Below are positions 1 to 6,313 of a stretch of DNA of 13,623 nt, piece after piece. The stretch's first letter is position 1. Every line of letters starts with the position of its first letter. The notes below the pieces were generated by a model. The model was not told the origin of the DNA. It did not search any database and saw nothing but the letters and a program-made list of their open reading frames with translations. This DNA comes from Deltaproteobacteria bacterium (GTDB lineage Bacteria > Desulfobacterota > Desulfobacteria > Desulfobacterales > SURF-15): NCBI GenBank assembly GCA_024644775.1, contig JAHEHB010000048.1, positions 5,373 through 18,995 of the forward strand. Reading direction: 5' to 3'. The translations under genes and the position numbers were made by a program.

Positions 1-281
1 TTTCGGTAAAATATTCTGGCAAAATTTTTGGCGATCACACAAGAGATCCCCAAAGCTTTGATGGCAATTGGGGCATGTTCTCGGGAAGAGCCGCATCCGA
101 AATATTTTCCCGCAACGATGATATCGGTTTTTTCAACCTTACTCGCAAAGCTGGGGTCTTCATCTTCCATGCAATGTTCGGCGAGCTCTTCGGGATCGCT
201 CGTATTCAGATACCGCGCGGGTATAATCACATCTGTATTGATATCATCACCAAACTTCCAAACTTTTCCTGTTACGTTCAT
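1..281 (-). CDS. leuD: 3-isopropylmalate dehydratase small subunit (partial, C-terminus outside window)
   Basis: This is the small subunit of isopropylmalate isomerase, which with LeuC converts 2-isopropylmalate to 3-isopropylmalate in cytoplasmic leucine synthesis. Only the first 93 residues are inside the window; the family is usually about 160-170 residues. The N-terminus has the family pattern [17 protein letters not shown] (residues 9-25), and the substrate-binding loop [10 protein letters not shown] lies at residues 62-71. The start is ATG at 281-279, preceded by an AAAGGA ribosome-binding site. It begins 27 bases after the leuC stop on the same strand, so the two subunits are very likely co-transcribed; a leuB further on would be expected but cannot be seen. 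Related enzymes such as dimethylmalate or homoaconitate dehydratases share this fold. The leucine assignment rests on family resemblance and on pairing with leuC. Confidence 0.9.
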   Translation of the reverse strand, partial: MNVTGKVWKFGDDINTDVIIPARYLNTSDPEELAEHCMEDEDPSFASKVEKTDIIVAGKYFGCGSSREHAPIAIKALGISCVIAKNFARIFYR

Positions 282-308
282 CGAATGTCCTTTCAAATCA
301 ATTAAATT

Positions 309-1574
309 CTATCCCACAACCTCGTCCGGTCCGCCGATTTTTCCGAGCACTGCAGAAGCTGCCGCTACCGCAGGATTAGCAAGGTACACCTCGCTTTCGG
401 GATGCCCCATTCTGCCGACAAAGTTGCGATTCGTTGTCGCTACCGCCCGTTCTCTTTTTGCAAGAATTCCCATGTATCCGCCTAGACAGGGGCCGCACGT
501 CGGCGGGCTGATAAAGGCCCCTGCATCCAAAAATGTTTCGAAAAGCCCCTCGTCCAGAGCAGTACGGTAAATATGGGTGGTTGCGGGGATCACAATCAGG
601 CGGGTATTCGGGTTCTTCTTTTTACCTTTTAAAATTTCTGCGGCGATTCGCAAATCTTCCATTCGACCGTTGGTGCACGATCCAATCACGACTTGATCGA
701 TTGGAATTTCCCCTACCGCGCTAATGCCTCTTGTATTTTCGGGTAGATGGGGAAAGGCAACCTGGGGCTCGATATTGCTCACATCGTATTCTCTTATTTC
801 CGAATACTCGGCATCCGGATCTCCCGTGACGGCTTTATAATGTCTGCTGGCCCGCTCCGAAACATACGCTTCGGTAACGTCATCAGATTCAATTATACCG
901 TTTTTAGCGCCGGCTTCTGTTGCCATATTGGTCATGGTGAGACGGCCCGACATTTCCAGGTTGTCAATGGCAGGACCGGCAAATTCCATGGCCTTGTAAA
1001 GGGCTCCGTCCACGCCGATATCACCGATTGTATATAGAATCAGATCTTTCCCGCCAACCCATGGATTCAACTCGCCGTTGTATATGAACTTTATGGTTTC
1101 AGGAACGCGAAACCACAGCTCTCCGGTAATCATGGCAGCCGCAAAATCCGTACTGCCGACACCCGTTGAGAATGCGCCCAGTGCACCGTAGGTGCACGTA
1201 TGGCTATCTGCCCCGATGATGAGATCCCCCGGCAAAACGAGTCCCTTTTCAGGCAACAGCGCATGTTCGATTCCCACTTCATCGGAATCGAAAAAATGGA
1301 CAATGTTCTGAGCCCTTGCAAATTCTCGAACCGCTTTGCACTGCATGGCGGATTTTATGTCCTTATTCGGCACAAAATGATCCAAGACAAGTACGATTTT
1401 TTCAGTGTCAAAGACTTTTGTGGCGCCATTTTTCTTAAATTCTTCGATGGCAATCGGTGCTGTAATATCATTTGCCAGTGCGACATCAACTTTTGCGTTG
1501 ATCAGATCTCCGGGGCTTACGGTGTCTAAATCGGCATGTCCGGCCAGAAGTTTTTCCGTGAGGGTCATTCCCAT
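309..1574 (-). CDS. leuC: 3-isopropylmalate dehydratase large subunit
   Basis: This is the catalytic [4Fe-4S] subunit of isopropylmalate isomerase (aconitase superfamily), acting with LeuD in leucine synthesis. At 421 residues it matches the shorter LeuC class common in archaea and anaerobic bacteria, not the roughly 470-residue enterobacterial form. The three cluster-ligating cysteines are in place: C300 in IGSCTNGR, and C360 and C363 in TCGPCLGG. The N-terminal [11 protein letters not shown] and the HSCTYGALG-like segment (here [18 protein letters not shown]) are also typical. I chose ATG 1574 because AGGAGA lies six bases upstream. The reading frame stays open for 17 more codons to 1625, but that extension runs into an intergenic inverted repeat and has no homologous look. 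Dedicated relatives (homoaconitase, methylmalate-type isomerases) share the motifs, so substrate is inferred. Confidence 0.92.
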   Translation of the reverse strand: MGMTLTEKLLAGHADLDTVSPGDLINAKVDVALANDITAPIAIEEFKKNGATKVFDTEKIVLVLDHFVPNKDIKSAMQCKAVREFARAQNIVHFFDSDEVGIEHALLPEKGLVLPGDLIIGADSHTCTYGALGAFSTGVGSTDFAAAMITGELWFRVPETIKFIYNGELNPWVGGKDLILYTIGDIGVDGALYKAMEFAGPAIDNLEMSGRLTMTNMATEAGAKNGIIESDDVTEAYVSERASRHYKAVTGDPDAEYSEIREYDVSNIEPQVAFPHLPENTRGISAVGEIPIDQVVIGSCTNGRMEDLRIAAEILKGKKKNPNTRLIVIPATTHIYRTALDEGLFETFLDAGAFISPPTCGPCLGGYMGILAKRERAVATTNRNFVGRMGHPESEVYLANPAVAAASAVLGKIGGPDEVVG

Positions 1575-1609
1575 TTTCAATCTCCTAAATGTGGAAGAAT
1601 TTCTTTTCA

Positions 1610-1671
1610 GCCACGAAGACACCAAGGCACAAAAAAAATATATTTACTTAGTGTCTTTGTGCCTTTGTGGC
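1610..1671. repeat. imperfect inverted repeat made of CACNAAGR octamers
   Basis: Two 24-nt arms (1610-1633 and 1648-1671) are near reverse complements around an A/T-rich loop. Each arm reads, on one strand or the other, as three degenerate octamers: CACGAAGA, CACCAAGG, CACAAAAA on plus, and CACAAAGG, CACAAAGA, CACTAAGT on minus. Most mismatches fall at the octamer's variable positions. It lies between lepA and leuC, just upstream of the leuC ribosome-binding site. From memory, similar CACAAAGG-type repeats are common between genes in environmental bacterial genomes. I infer a dispersed intergenic repeat, not a leuC-specific element. Confidence 0.75.
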
Positions 1672-1688
1672 CAATCCTTTATGTAATT

Positions 1689-1715
1689 GATCCGCCGGCG
1701 GACCTCCGGCGAATC
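1689..1715. repeat. GC-rich palindromic hairpin in the lepA-leuC gap
   Basis: The arms GATCCGCCGG (1689-1698) and CCGGCGAATC (1706-1715) pair at 9 of 10 positions around a 7-nt loop. The segment 1691-1702 (TCCGCCGGCGGA) is itself a perfect 12-bp palindrome. No T tract follows on either strand, so it is not a convincing intrinsic terminator for lepA. It stands out from A/T-rich flanks and sits 17 bases from the octamer inverted repeat, suggesting that both belong to one repeat cluster. Confidence 0.55.
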
Positions 1716-1803
1716 ATCTTTAGCTCGCTTTAGTCACTTATTAGCAATGAAGAATGAAGCCAGTTCCTTTGAGCCTATATTCTTTATTAACAGACATATA
1801 CGG

Positions 1804-3621
1804 CTAAAGGTTCCGCTTGTCAAATGCGACGGTGTCTGTTTTTAGAACAGACAAAAAAGCAGACTGAGGTATCATCACCTTGCCAACCATTTTCATTCGT
1901 TTTTTTCCTTTTCTCTGCTTTTCGAGCAGCTTACGCTTCCGGGTAATATCTCCCCCGTAGCACTTTGCGGTGACATCTTTACGAAACGCTGAGACGGTCG
2001 ATCGAGCGATAATTTTTGATCCGATGGCCCCTTGAATCGCGACTTTAAACATCTGCCTCGGAATTTCTTCCCGAAGCGATTCACACATAAATCGCGCCCG
2101 TTCAACGGACCGATCCCGATGAACAAGCTGTGAAAAGGCATCCACGCGTTCTCCATTGATAAGAATATCTATTCTAACAAGATCCGTTTCTCGATAATCG
2201 ATAAGCTCATAATCAAAGGACCCATATCCTTGGGTGACGGATTTTAGCCGGTCGTAGAAGTCATAAATGACCTCCGACAGCGGTAATTCAAACAGCGTTT
2301 CCAGCCGATTACTCGTCAGGTACTGGTAGTTAATATTCTTACCCCGCCGATCCATGCAAAGCTTTATAACGGCGCCCATGTATCGATCGGGGATGATAAT
2401 CGAGGCCCGAATAAAGGGCTCTTTCGCAACTTGGATTCGCGTGGGATCCGGGTAAAGAGTTGGATTGTCAACTTTCAACTCCGATTCATCTTGCATGGTC
2501 AGTCGGTACTGAACTGAAGGTGCCGTTAATATTAAAGAAATATTATATTCTCGCTCGAGTCTTTCTTGAACCACCTCTAGATGCAACAGTCCCAGAAAAC
2601 CGCATCTGAAACCGAACCCAAGTGCGGCCGAAGCGTCCTTTTCATAAACCAAGGATGCATCATTCAATTTGAGCTTTTCCATTGCGATAGAAAGTTCCTC
2701 GTAACCCTCTGAAGCTACCGGATATACCGAGGAAAACACCACCGGATTTGTCTCTTTGAATCCTGGCATCGGCACAAGACACGCTCTGTCATCATGGGTT
2801 ATGGTATCCCCGCATCGGGTATCACTCACGGTCTTGATTCCTGCAATCATGTAACCCACCTGACCAGCGGACAATTCTTGCTGAGGAATCCGGAAAATTT
2901 GAAATATCCCCACCTCCTCCACTTTATATACCCCATTGCCGGACATAAAGCGTACCCGATCACCCGATTTGATTCTGCCTTCAAATATACGGAGATGAAC
3001 AATCGTACCCCGGTAAGGATCGTAATGAGAGTCAAAAACAAGCGCTTTTAAAGGTGCATCCGGATCTCCGGAAGGCGGCGGTAGGCGGCTCACCACACCT
3101 TCAAGAATATCTTCGATACCGATCCCGGTTTTAGCCGATGCCAAAATAACAGACTCGATGTCCAGCCCGAGATCGTCTTTAATCTGATGTTTGGTTTTTT
3201 CGATATCTGCGGATGGTAGGTCGATCTTGTTGATAACCGTAATAATTTCAAGATTCTGTTCCAACGCGAGATAGAGATTGGCAAGTGTTTGTGCCTCAAC
3301 CCCCTGGCTCGCGTCGATCAACAGAAGGGCGCCTTCGCAGGAGGCAAGGGCTCTGGTTACCTCGTATGTAAAATCCACGTGACCGGGGGTGTCGATGAGA
3401 TTCAGGGAATATTTCCGTCCGTTCTGAGCAGTATACGGCAACCAAATCGTCTGGCTTTTGATGGTAATTCCCCGTTCTCGCTCGATGTCCATGGTATCGA
3501 GAATTTGATCCTTAAAGTCTCGATCCGCAACAATATTCGTCAGTTGGATGAAACGATCAGAAAGAGTCGATTTGCCGTGGTCGATGTGTGCAATGATGCT
3601 AAAATTACGAATATATTCCAT
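1804..3621 (-). CDS. lepA: elongation factor 4 (LepA), ribosome-associated GTPase
   Basis: This is a translation factor that binds the ribosome and hydrolyses GTP; the family is linked to back-translocation and to ribosome assembly. All GTPase motifs are visible: G1 AHIDHGKST (11-19), G2 RGIT (50-53), G3 DTPGH (77-81) and G4 NKID (131-134), with SAKTG further on. The C-terminus has the LepA signature with KVMIPQSAFLSVLK, which separates it from EF-G and TypA. At 605 residues it is normal length. I chose ATG 3621 because MEYIRNFSIIAHIDHGKST is the usual LepA N-terminus. The frame is open to 3657, but those 12 residues are atypical and fall in a 13-bp direct repeat. The ribosome-binding site (GGAAA) is weak. 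A candidate promoter lies about 275 bases upstream. Confidence 0.95.
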   Translation of the reverse strand: MEYIRNFSIIAHIDHGKSTLSDRFIQLTNIVADRDFKDQILDTMDIERERGITIKSQTIWLPYTAQNGRKYSLNLIDTPGHVDFTYEVTRALASCEGALLLIDASQGVEAQTLANLYLALEQNLEIITVINKIDLPSADIEKTKHQIKDDLGLDIESVILASAKTGIGIEDILEGVVSRLPPPSGDPDAPLKALVFDSHYDPYRGTIVHLRIFEGRIKSGDRVRFMSGNGVYKVEEVGIFQIFRIPQQELSAGQVGYMIAGIKTVSDTRCGDTITHDDRACLVPMPGFKETNPVVFSSVYPVASEGYEELSIAMEKLKLNDASLVYEKDASAALGFGFRCGFLGLLHLEVVQERLEREYNISLILTAPSVQYRLTMQDESELKVDNPTLYPDPTRIQVAKEPFIRASIIIPDRYMGAVIKLCMDRRGKNINYQYLTSNRLETLFELPLSEVIYDFYDRLKSVTQGYGSFDYELIDYRETDLVRIDILINGERVDAFSQLVHRDRSVERARFMCESLREEIPRQMFKVAIQGAIGSKIIARSTVSAFRKDVTAKCYGGDITRKRKLLEKQRKGKKRMKMVGKVMIPQSAFLSVLKTDTVAFDKRNL

Positions 3622-3629
3622 ACAGTTTC

Positions 3630-3661
3630 CATTATCATTTAATACGGTCATTATCATTTAA
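3630..3661. repeat. 13-bp direct repeat at the lepA start
   Basis: The sequence CATTATCATTTAA occurs at 3630-3642 and again, exactly, at 3649-3661, offset by 19 bases. It lies immediately upstream of the lepA start codon, read on the minus strand as TTAAATGATAATG twice. Two operator half-sites or a local duplication would both fit; nothing here decides between them. Confidence 0.6.
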
Positions 3662-3687
3662 ACATAGCAGCGCATGCAGACGACGGA

Positions 3688-3703
3688 TGATCCAATTTGA
3701 TCA
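3688..3703. promoter_or_regulatory. 16-bp near-palindrome TGATCCAATTTGATCA
   Basis: The site is symmetric except for one pair (TGATC at one end, GATCA at the other, AATT at the centre). It lies 67 bases upstream of the lepA start and 47 bases upstream of the plus-strand -35 box at 3750. The size and symmetry suit a dimeric regulator, but no regulator is identified, and one such palindrome could occur by chance. Confidence 0.3.
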
Positions 3704-3749
3704 TGTCCATTTAAGTATGAGCCGGATTCGTAACAAACCCAAAAGTCAG

Positions 3750-3778
3750 TTGACACCGCCCAGTATACCAGTTATAAA
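3750..3778 (+). promoter_or_regulatory. sigma70-type promoter TTGACA-17-TATAAA
   Basis: The -35 box TTGACA (3750-3755) is a perfect consensus match, the spacer is the optimal 17 bp, and the -10 box TATAAA (3773-3778) matches at five of six positions. Transcription should start near 3785. That leaves about 220 bases of leader before the response-regulator ATG at 4009, or alternatively a short independent RNA ending near 3899. Confidence 0.7.
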
Positions 3779-3785
3779 GTATATT

Positions 3786-3899
3786 TATACCTAAACTATT
3801 CTGTTTAAGGTTTAGAGGTTGCAATCGATGGACGCTGCTCACGATAGTGGTCAAAATCCGAAATACTCGGCATAATCCATCGGGTGAAACGCCTTTTTT
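3786..3899 (+). ncRNA. candidate small RNA or structured 5' leader upstream of the GGDEF operon
   Basis: The region begins at the predicted start of a strong promoter. CGATGGA (3826-3832) pairs perfectly with TCCATCG (3876-3882) and encloses two small hairpins: TCAC/GTGG with loop GATA (3839-3850) and CCGA/TCGG with loop AATAC (3858-3870). Together they form a three-way junction. Immediately after it, GGTG/CGCC (3883-3893) with an AAA loop is followed by six Ts (3894-3899), a weak intrinsic-terminator shape. Upstream, CTAAAC (3791-3796) can pair with GTTTAG (3809-3814). It does not show the conserved bases of the GEMM-I cyclic-di-GMP riboswitch that I recall, nor the SRP RNA loop. The fold was drawn by eye, so an RNA gene is only a possibility. 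Confidence 0.3.
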
Positions 3900-3924
3900 A
3901 ACAAATTGGTTTGATCGCTGTCAA
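3895..3924 (-). promoter_or_regulatory. possible lepA promoter TTGACA-18-TAAAAA
   Basis: On the minus strand the box TTGACA (3924-3919) is a perfect -35, and TAAAAA (3900-3895) matches the -10 consensus at four of six positions with an 18-bp spacer. Transcription towards lepA would leave a leader of about 265 bases and would oppose the plus-strand promoter at 3750. The -10 lies in the A/T run that could instead be a plus-strand terminator tail. Confidence 0.3.
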
Positions 3925-4008
3925 CCTTGGCAAGGATTTTGTATAAAGGATTTTATATACGTGTTACATAGATTCGACCGGACGGGATTTCCATCGGATG
4001 CGTAAACT

Positions 4009-4959
4009 ATGAGTTCAAATATTTTGATCGTCGATGATGATTCGGCCATTCGAGATTCGCTGCATGAATTCATCATGATATCCGGATACACGGCATTTAA
4101 GTCGCCCAGTTCTGAGGAAGCACTCGCAATATTAAAAGAAAAAAACATTCATGTGGTGATCACGGATATCATTCTCCCGGGAATGGATGGTCTCGATCTT
4201 ACGGAGCGAGTAAAATCCATTTACAATACAGATGTCATTGTAATGACGGGGTATAGTGGCGATTATTCCTATGAAGAAGCAATCAACAAAGGCGCCAGTG
4301 ACCTCATTTTCAAACCGGTGCGCTTCGAGGAACTGCTGCTCAGATTGAAAAGAGTGTTAAAAGAGCGGCAACTGACGAATGAGCGCATCGAAATGATGGA
4401 AAAACTTAAAAAACTGGCCATCACAGACGGTCTCACACGGCTTTACAATTCACGGCACTTTTACAACCAAATGGAACTCGAGGCCGATCGATCGAACCGA
4501 TACAATCACCCCCTGGCAATGCTGCTGTTGGATATCGACCTTTTCAAAGAATATAATGATACATACGGCCATTTGGAGGGGGATAAAGTCCTTCAGAGTA
4601 TCGGCAAAACCATTACATCGTGTCTCAGAAAAATGGATACGGCCTATCGGTACGGTGGCGAAGAATTTACGATCCTTTTACCTGAAACAACGGCTGAAGA
4701 AGCAAGAACAGTTGCCGAACGAATTAGAGCTGGAATTGAAAGAGAAGAATTTACACCGACCCCACACAAAGAGACGACCGTCACAATAAGTATCGGGGTT
4801 ACAGAATACTTTAAAAGCGAGGATTTGTCGGAATTTGTCCAGCGGGCTGACCGGGCAATGTATCTATCGAAAAAAAACGGACGAAACCGGGTGTCTTCCA
4901 TATTCGGAGAAAAAGAGATAAAGCAAAGCGTCCTTCCCTTTACAAGTAAAACCTCTTAA
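4009..4959 (+). CDS. response regulator with REC and GGDEF (diguanylate cyclase) domains
   Basis: This predicted cytoplasmic, phosphorylation-controlled enzyme condenses two GTP into cyclic di-GMP. The REC domain (about 4-118) has the acidic pocket D9-D11, phospho-acceptor D53 in TDIILPGMDG, switch T80 and K102 in FKP. A short helical linker with charged heptads (about 119-135) leads to the GGDEF domain (about 139-300), with metal and base-binding LDIDLFKEYND (174-184), the active loop GGEEF (216-220) and an I-site R207-K-M-D210, six residues before the loop. So both catalysis and product inhibition look intact. The layout matches the PleD/WspR type with a single REC. No sensor kinase is encoded nearby. 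It heads a three-gene operon; the ribosome-binding site is weak (GGA, nine bases upstream). Confidence 0.93.
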   Translation: MSSNILIVDDDSAIRDSLHEFIMISGYTAFKSPSSEEALAILKEKNIHVVITDIILPGMDGLDLTERVKSIYNTDVIVMTGYSGDYSYEEAINKGASDLIFKPVRFEELLLRLKRVLKERQLTNERIEMMEKLKKLAITDGLTRLYNSRHFYNQMELEADRSNRYNHPLAMLLLDIDLFKEYNDTYGHLEGDKVLQSIGKTITSCLRKMDTAYRYGGEEFTILLPETTAEEARTVAERIRAGIEREEFTPTPHKETTVTISIGVTEYFKSEDLSEFVQRADRAMYLSKKNGRNRVSSIFGEKEIKQSVLPFTSKTS

Positions 4960-4969
4960 GAAAATCTTC

Positions 4970-5386
4970 ATGCTGACCTACACGGTTCTAGTTCAACCAA
5001 CCCCTGATCAAATCAATCAAATTACAATGCTCTACCGTAATGAAGGGTGGTGGTCTAAGGAAATAGATGATCCAAAGCAGGTGAAGGGTATCATTGCCGG
5101 AAGTCACGTATTTGTTGTTGCAATGAATACCAATAAAATCGTTGGTATGGGACGGGCCATCAGCGATAAAAGCAGTGATGCCTATATTCAGGATGTCACC
5201 GTAAAAAAAGAATTTAGAGGTCGAGGAATTGGAACCACGATCATCAATGAGCTCGTATCCCTCTTGAGGGCAGATGGCATCGAATGGATCGGTCTTATTG
5301 CAGAAAAAGGTTCCCATGGGTTTTATTCCCGACTGGGCTTTAAACCGATGCCAAATTCCATACCAATGTTAAAAACATCCCTATGA
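4970..5386 (+). CDS. GNAT family N-acetyltransferase
   Basis: This small (138-residue) cytoplasmic acetyltransferase of the GNAT superfamily transfers an acyl group from acetyl-CoA to an unknown amine. The CoA pyrophosphate-binding loop is clear: R83-G-R-G-I-G88, preceded by the beta-strand IQDVTVKKEF. The C-terminal FYSRLGFKP is the usual motif B region. The substrate cannot be read from sequence. The gene starts 10 bases after the GGDEF gene, with only a poor ribosome-binding site, and its TGA stop overlaps the next ATG (ATGA), so it is very probably translated as part of the same message. The YRNEGWW segment near the N-terminus is common in small uncharacterised GNATs. Confidence 0.88.
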   Translation: MLTYTVLVQPTPDQINQITMLYRNEGWWSKEIDDPKQVKGIIAGSHVFVVAMNTNKIVGMGRAISDKSSDAYIQDVTVKKEFRGRGIGTTIINELVSLLRADGIEWIGLIAEKGSHGFYSRLGFKPMPNSIPMLKTSL

Positions 5387-6294
5387 AGTTCAAAGCACTT
5401 TTACCGAAAGACTATAATTACTTAAAATCTTTTTTCCACAATTTAAGATATAAGCTCTGTGCCTATTCTTTACCGTCGGTTATTGCGTGGTGCAATTTGG
5501 AGTATCAACCCTACTGGGCGGTTGTCGATGGTTCGTTAATCATACGCGTTGAATTCACCACAAAAACTGAAAACCGTCATTTGCTGCTTCCCGTTAATCC
5601 AATAAGGGAATATAACCCGCAAGAATTACGAGATTTGGCGGTAAAACTAGGATTTCATGCCTTTTGGTATGTACCGGGGGAATATTTCGAAAAATACGGT
5701 TGGGCATGCATAGAGGCTGTCTTTAAAGTGTCGGAACAAAAAGCGCTTAATGACTACATCTATCTGGCTGAAGATCTGACAACCCTGAAAGGGAATAAAT
5801 ACGCAAAAAAACGAAATTTGATCAATCAGTTTAAGCGGAATTATTTAAATAACGGAAATGTCACGGTTGAAAAAATGACATCCTCGGCAAAATCTGAATG
5901 CCTGATGTTTTTAGACAAGTGGTGTGACGATCGGGGATGCGATATCGATGAGGATGTAAATTTAGCCTGTGAAAAACAGGCGCTGGTCAACACCATCGAA
6001 AATATGGATCTTTTGGAAGTAAACGGTTTGATTCTTCGGATTGAAAACGAGATCCGTGCGTTTGGCATGGCGTCACATTTAACCGACGACATGGGAGTGC
6101 TTTATTTTGAGAAAGCGCTCACGAAAATCAAAGGGCTCTACCAGTATTTCGACAACCTATGCGCAAAGCATCTTTTGGCAGGGTATAAATATATTAACAA
6201 AGAAAGCGATATGAGTCTTCCGGGCCTCGCCAAGGCAAAAAAATCCTATCATCCCGTGATGATGATCGAATCCTATAAACTGGAACTCCGGTAA
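5383..6294 (+). CDS. DUF2156 family protein (MprF C-terminal / aminoacyltransferase-like fold)
   Basis: This soluble 303-residue protein has no predicted membrane helix or signal peptide. It resembles the stand-alone DUF2156 family, related to the cytosolic catalytic domain of phosphatidylglycerol lysyltransferase MprF and built of two GNAT-like halves. Diagnostic stretches are the basic segment LKGNKYAKKRNLINQFKRNY (135-154) and the C-terminal NKESDMSLPGLAKAKKSYHP (272-291), both typical of the family as I remember it. MprF uses lysyl-tRNA to modify lipids, but the short soluble relatives have no firm function, so no reaction is assigned. The ATGA overlap with the GNAT gene implies translational coupling. 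The gene ends 19 bases from the convergent rhomboid gene, with no clear terminator between them. Confidence 0.8.
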   Translation: MKFKALLPKDYNYLKSFFHNLRYKLCAYSLPSVIAWCNLEYQPYWAVVDGSLIIRVEFTTKTENRHLLLPVNPIREYNPQELRDLAVKLGFHAFWYVPGEYFEKYGWACIEAVFKVSEQKALNDYIYLAEDLTTLKGNKYAKKRNLINQFKRNYLNNGNVTVEKMTSSAKSECLMFLDKWCDDRGCDIDEDVNLACEKQALVNTIENMDLLEVNGLILRIENEIRAFGMASHLTDDMGVLYFEKALTKIKGLYQYFDNLCAKHLLAGYKYINKESDMSLPGLAKAKKSYHPVMMIESYKLELR

Positions 6295-6313
6295 AGGGTA
6301 TTAATAATCGGGT

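Larger units (their letters stand above)
3622..4008. other. divergent intergenic region between lepA and the GGDEF operon
   Basis: This 387-base gap holds no protein gene I can support on either strand. From left to right it contains a 13-bp direct repeat beside the lepA start, a 16-bp near-palindrome, a strong plus-strand promoter, a region that can fold into a branched RNA ending at six Ts, and a possible minus-strand promoter for lepA. The last 100 bases before the regulator gene (3901-4008) are A/T-rich and show only a weak ribosome-binding site (GGA) before ATG 4009. The individual elements are listed separately. Confidence 0.7.

Noticed and set aside
309..1625. Longer LeuC starting at 1625
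   Set aside because: The extra 17 residues are translated from the intergenic inverted repeat, while ATG 1574 has a well-spaced AGGAGA and the family N-terminus.
3786..3899. GEMM-I cyclic-di-GMP riboswitch before the diguanylate cyclase gene
   Set aside because: The context is suggestive, but the conserved GEMM-I segments I recall (such as the CACGCAGGGCAAACC-type and GGGACGCAAAGCC-type stretches) are absent, so only an unnamed structured region is reported.
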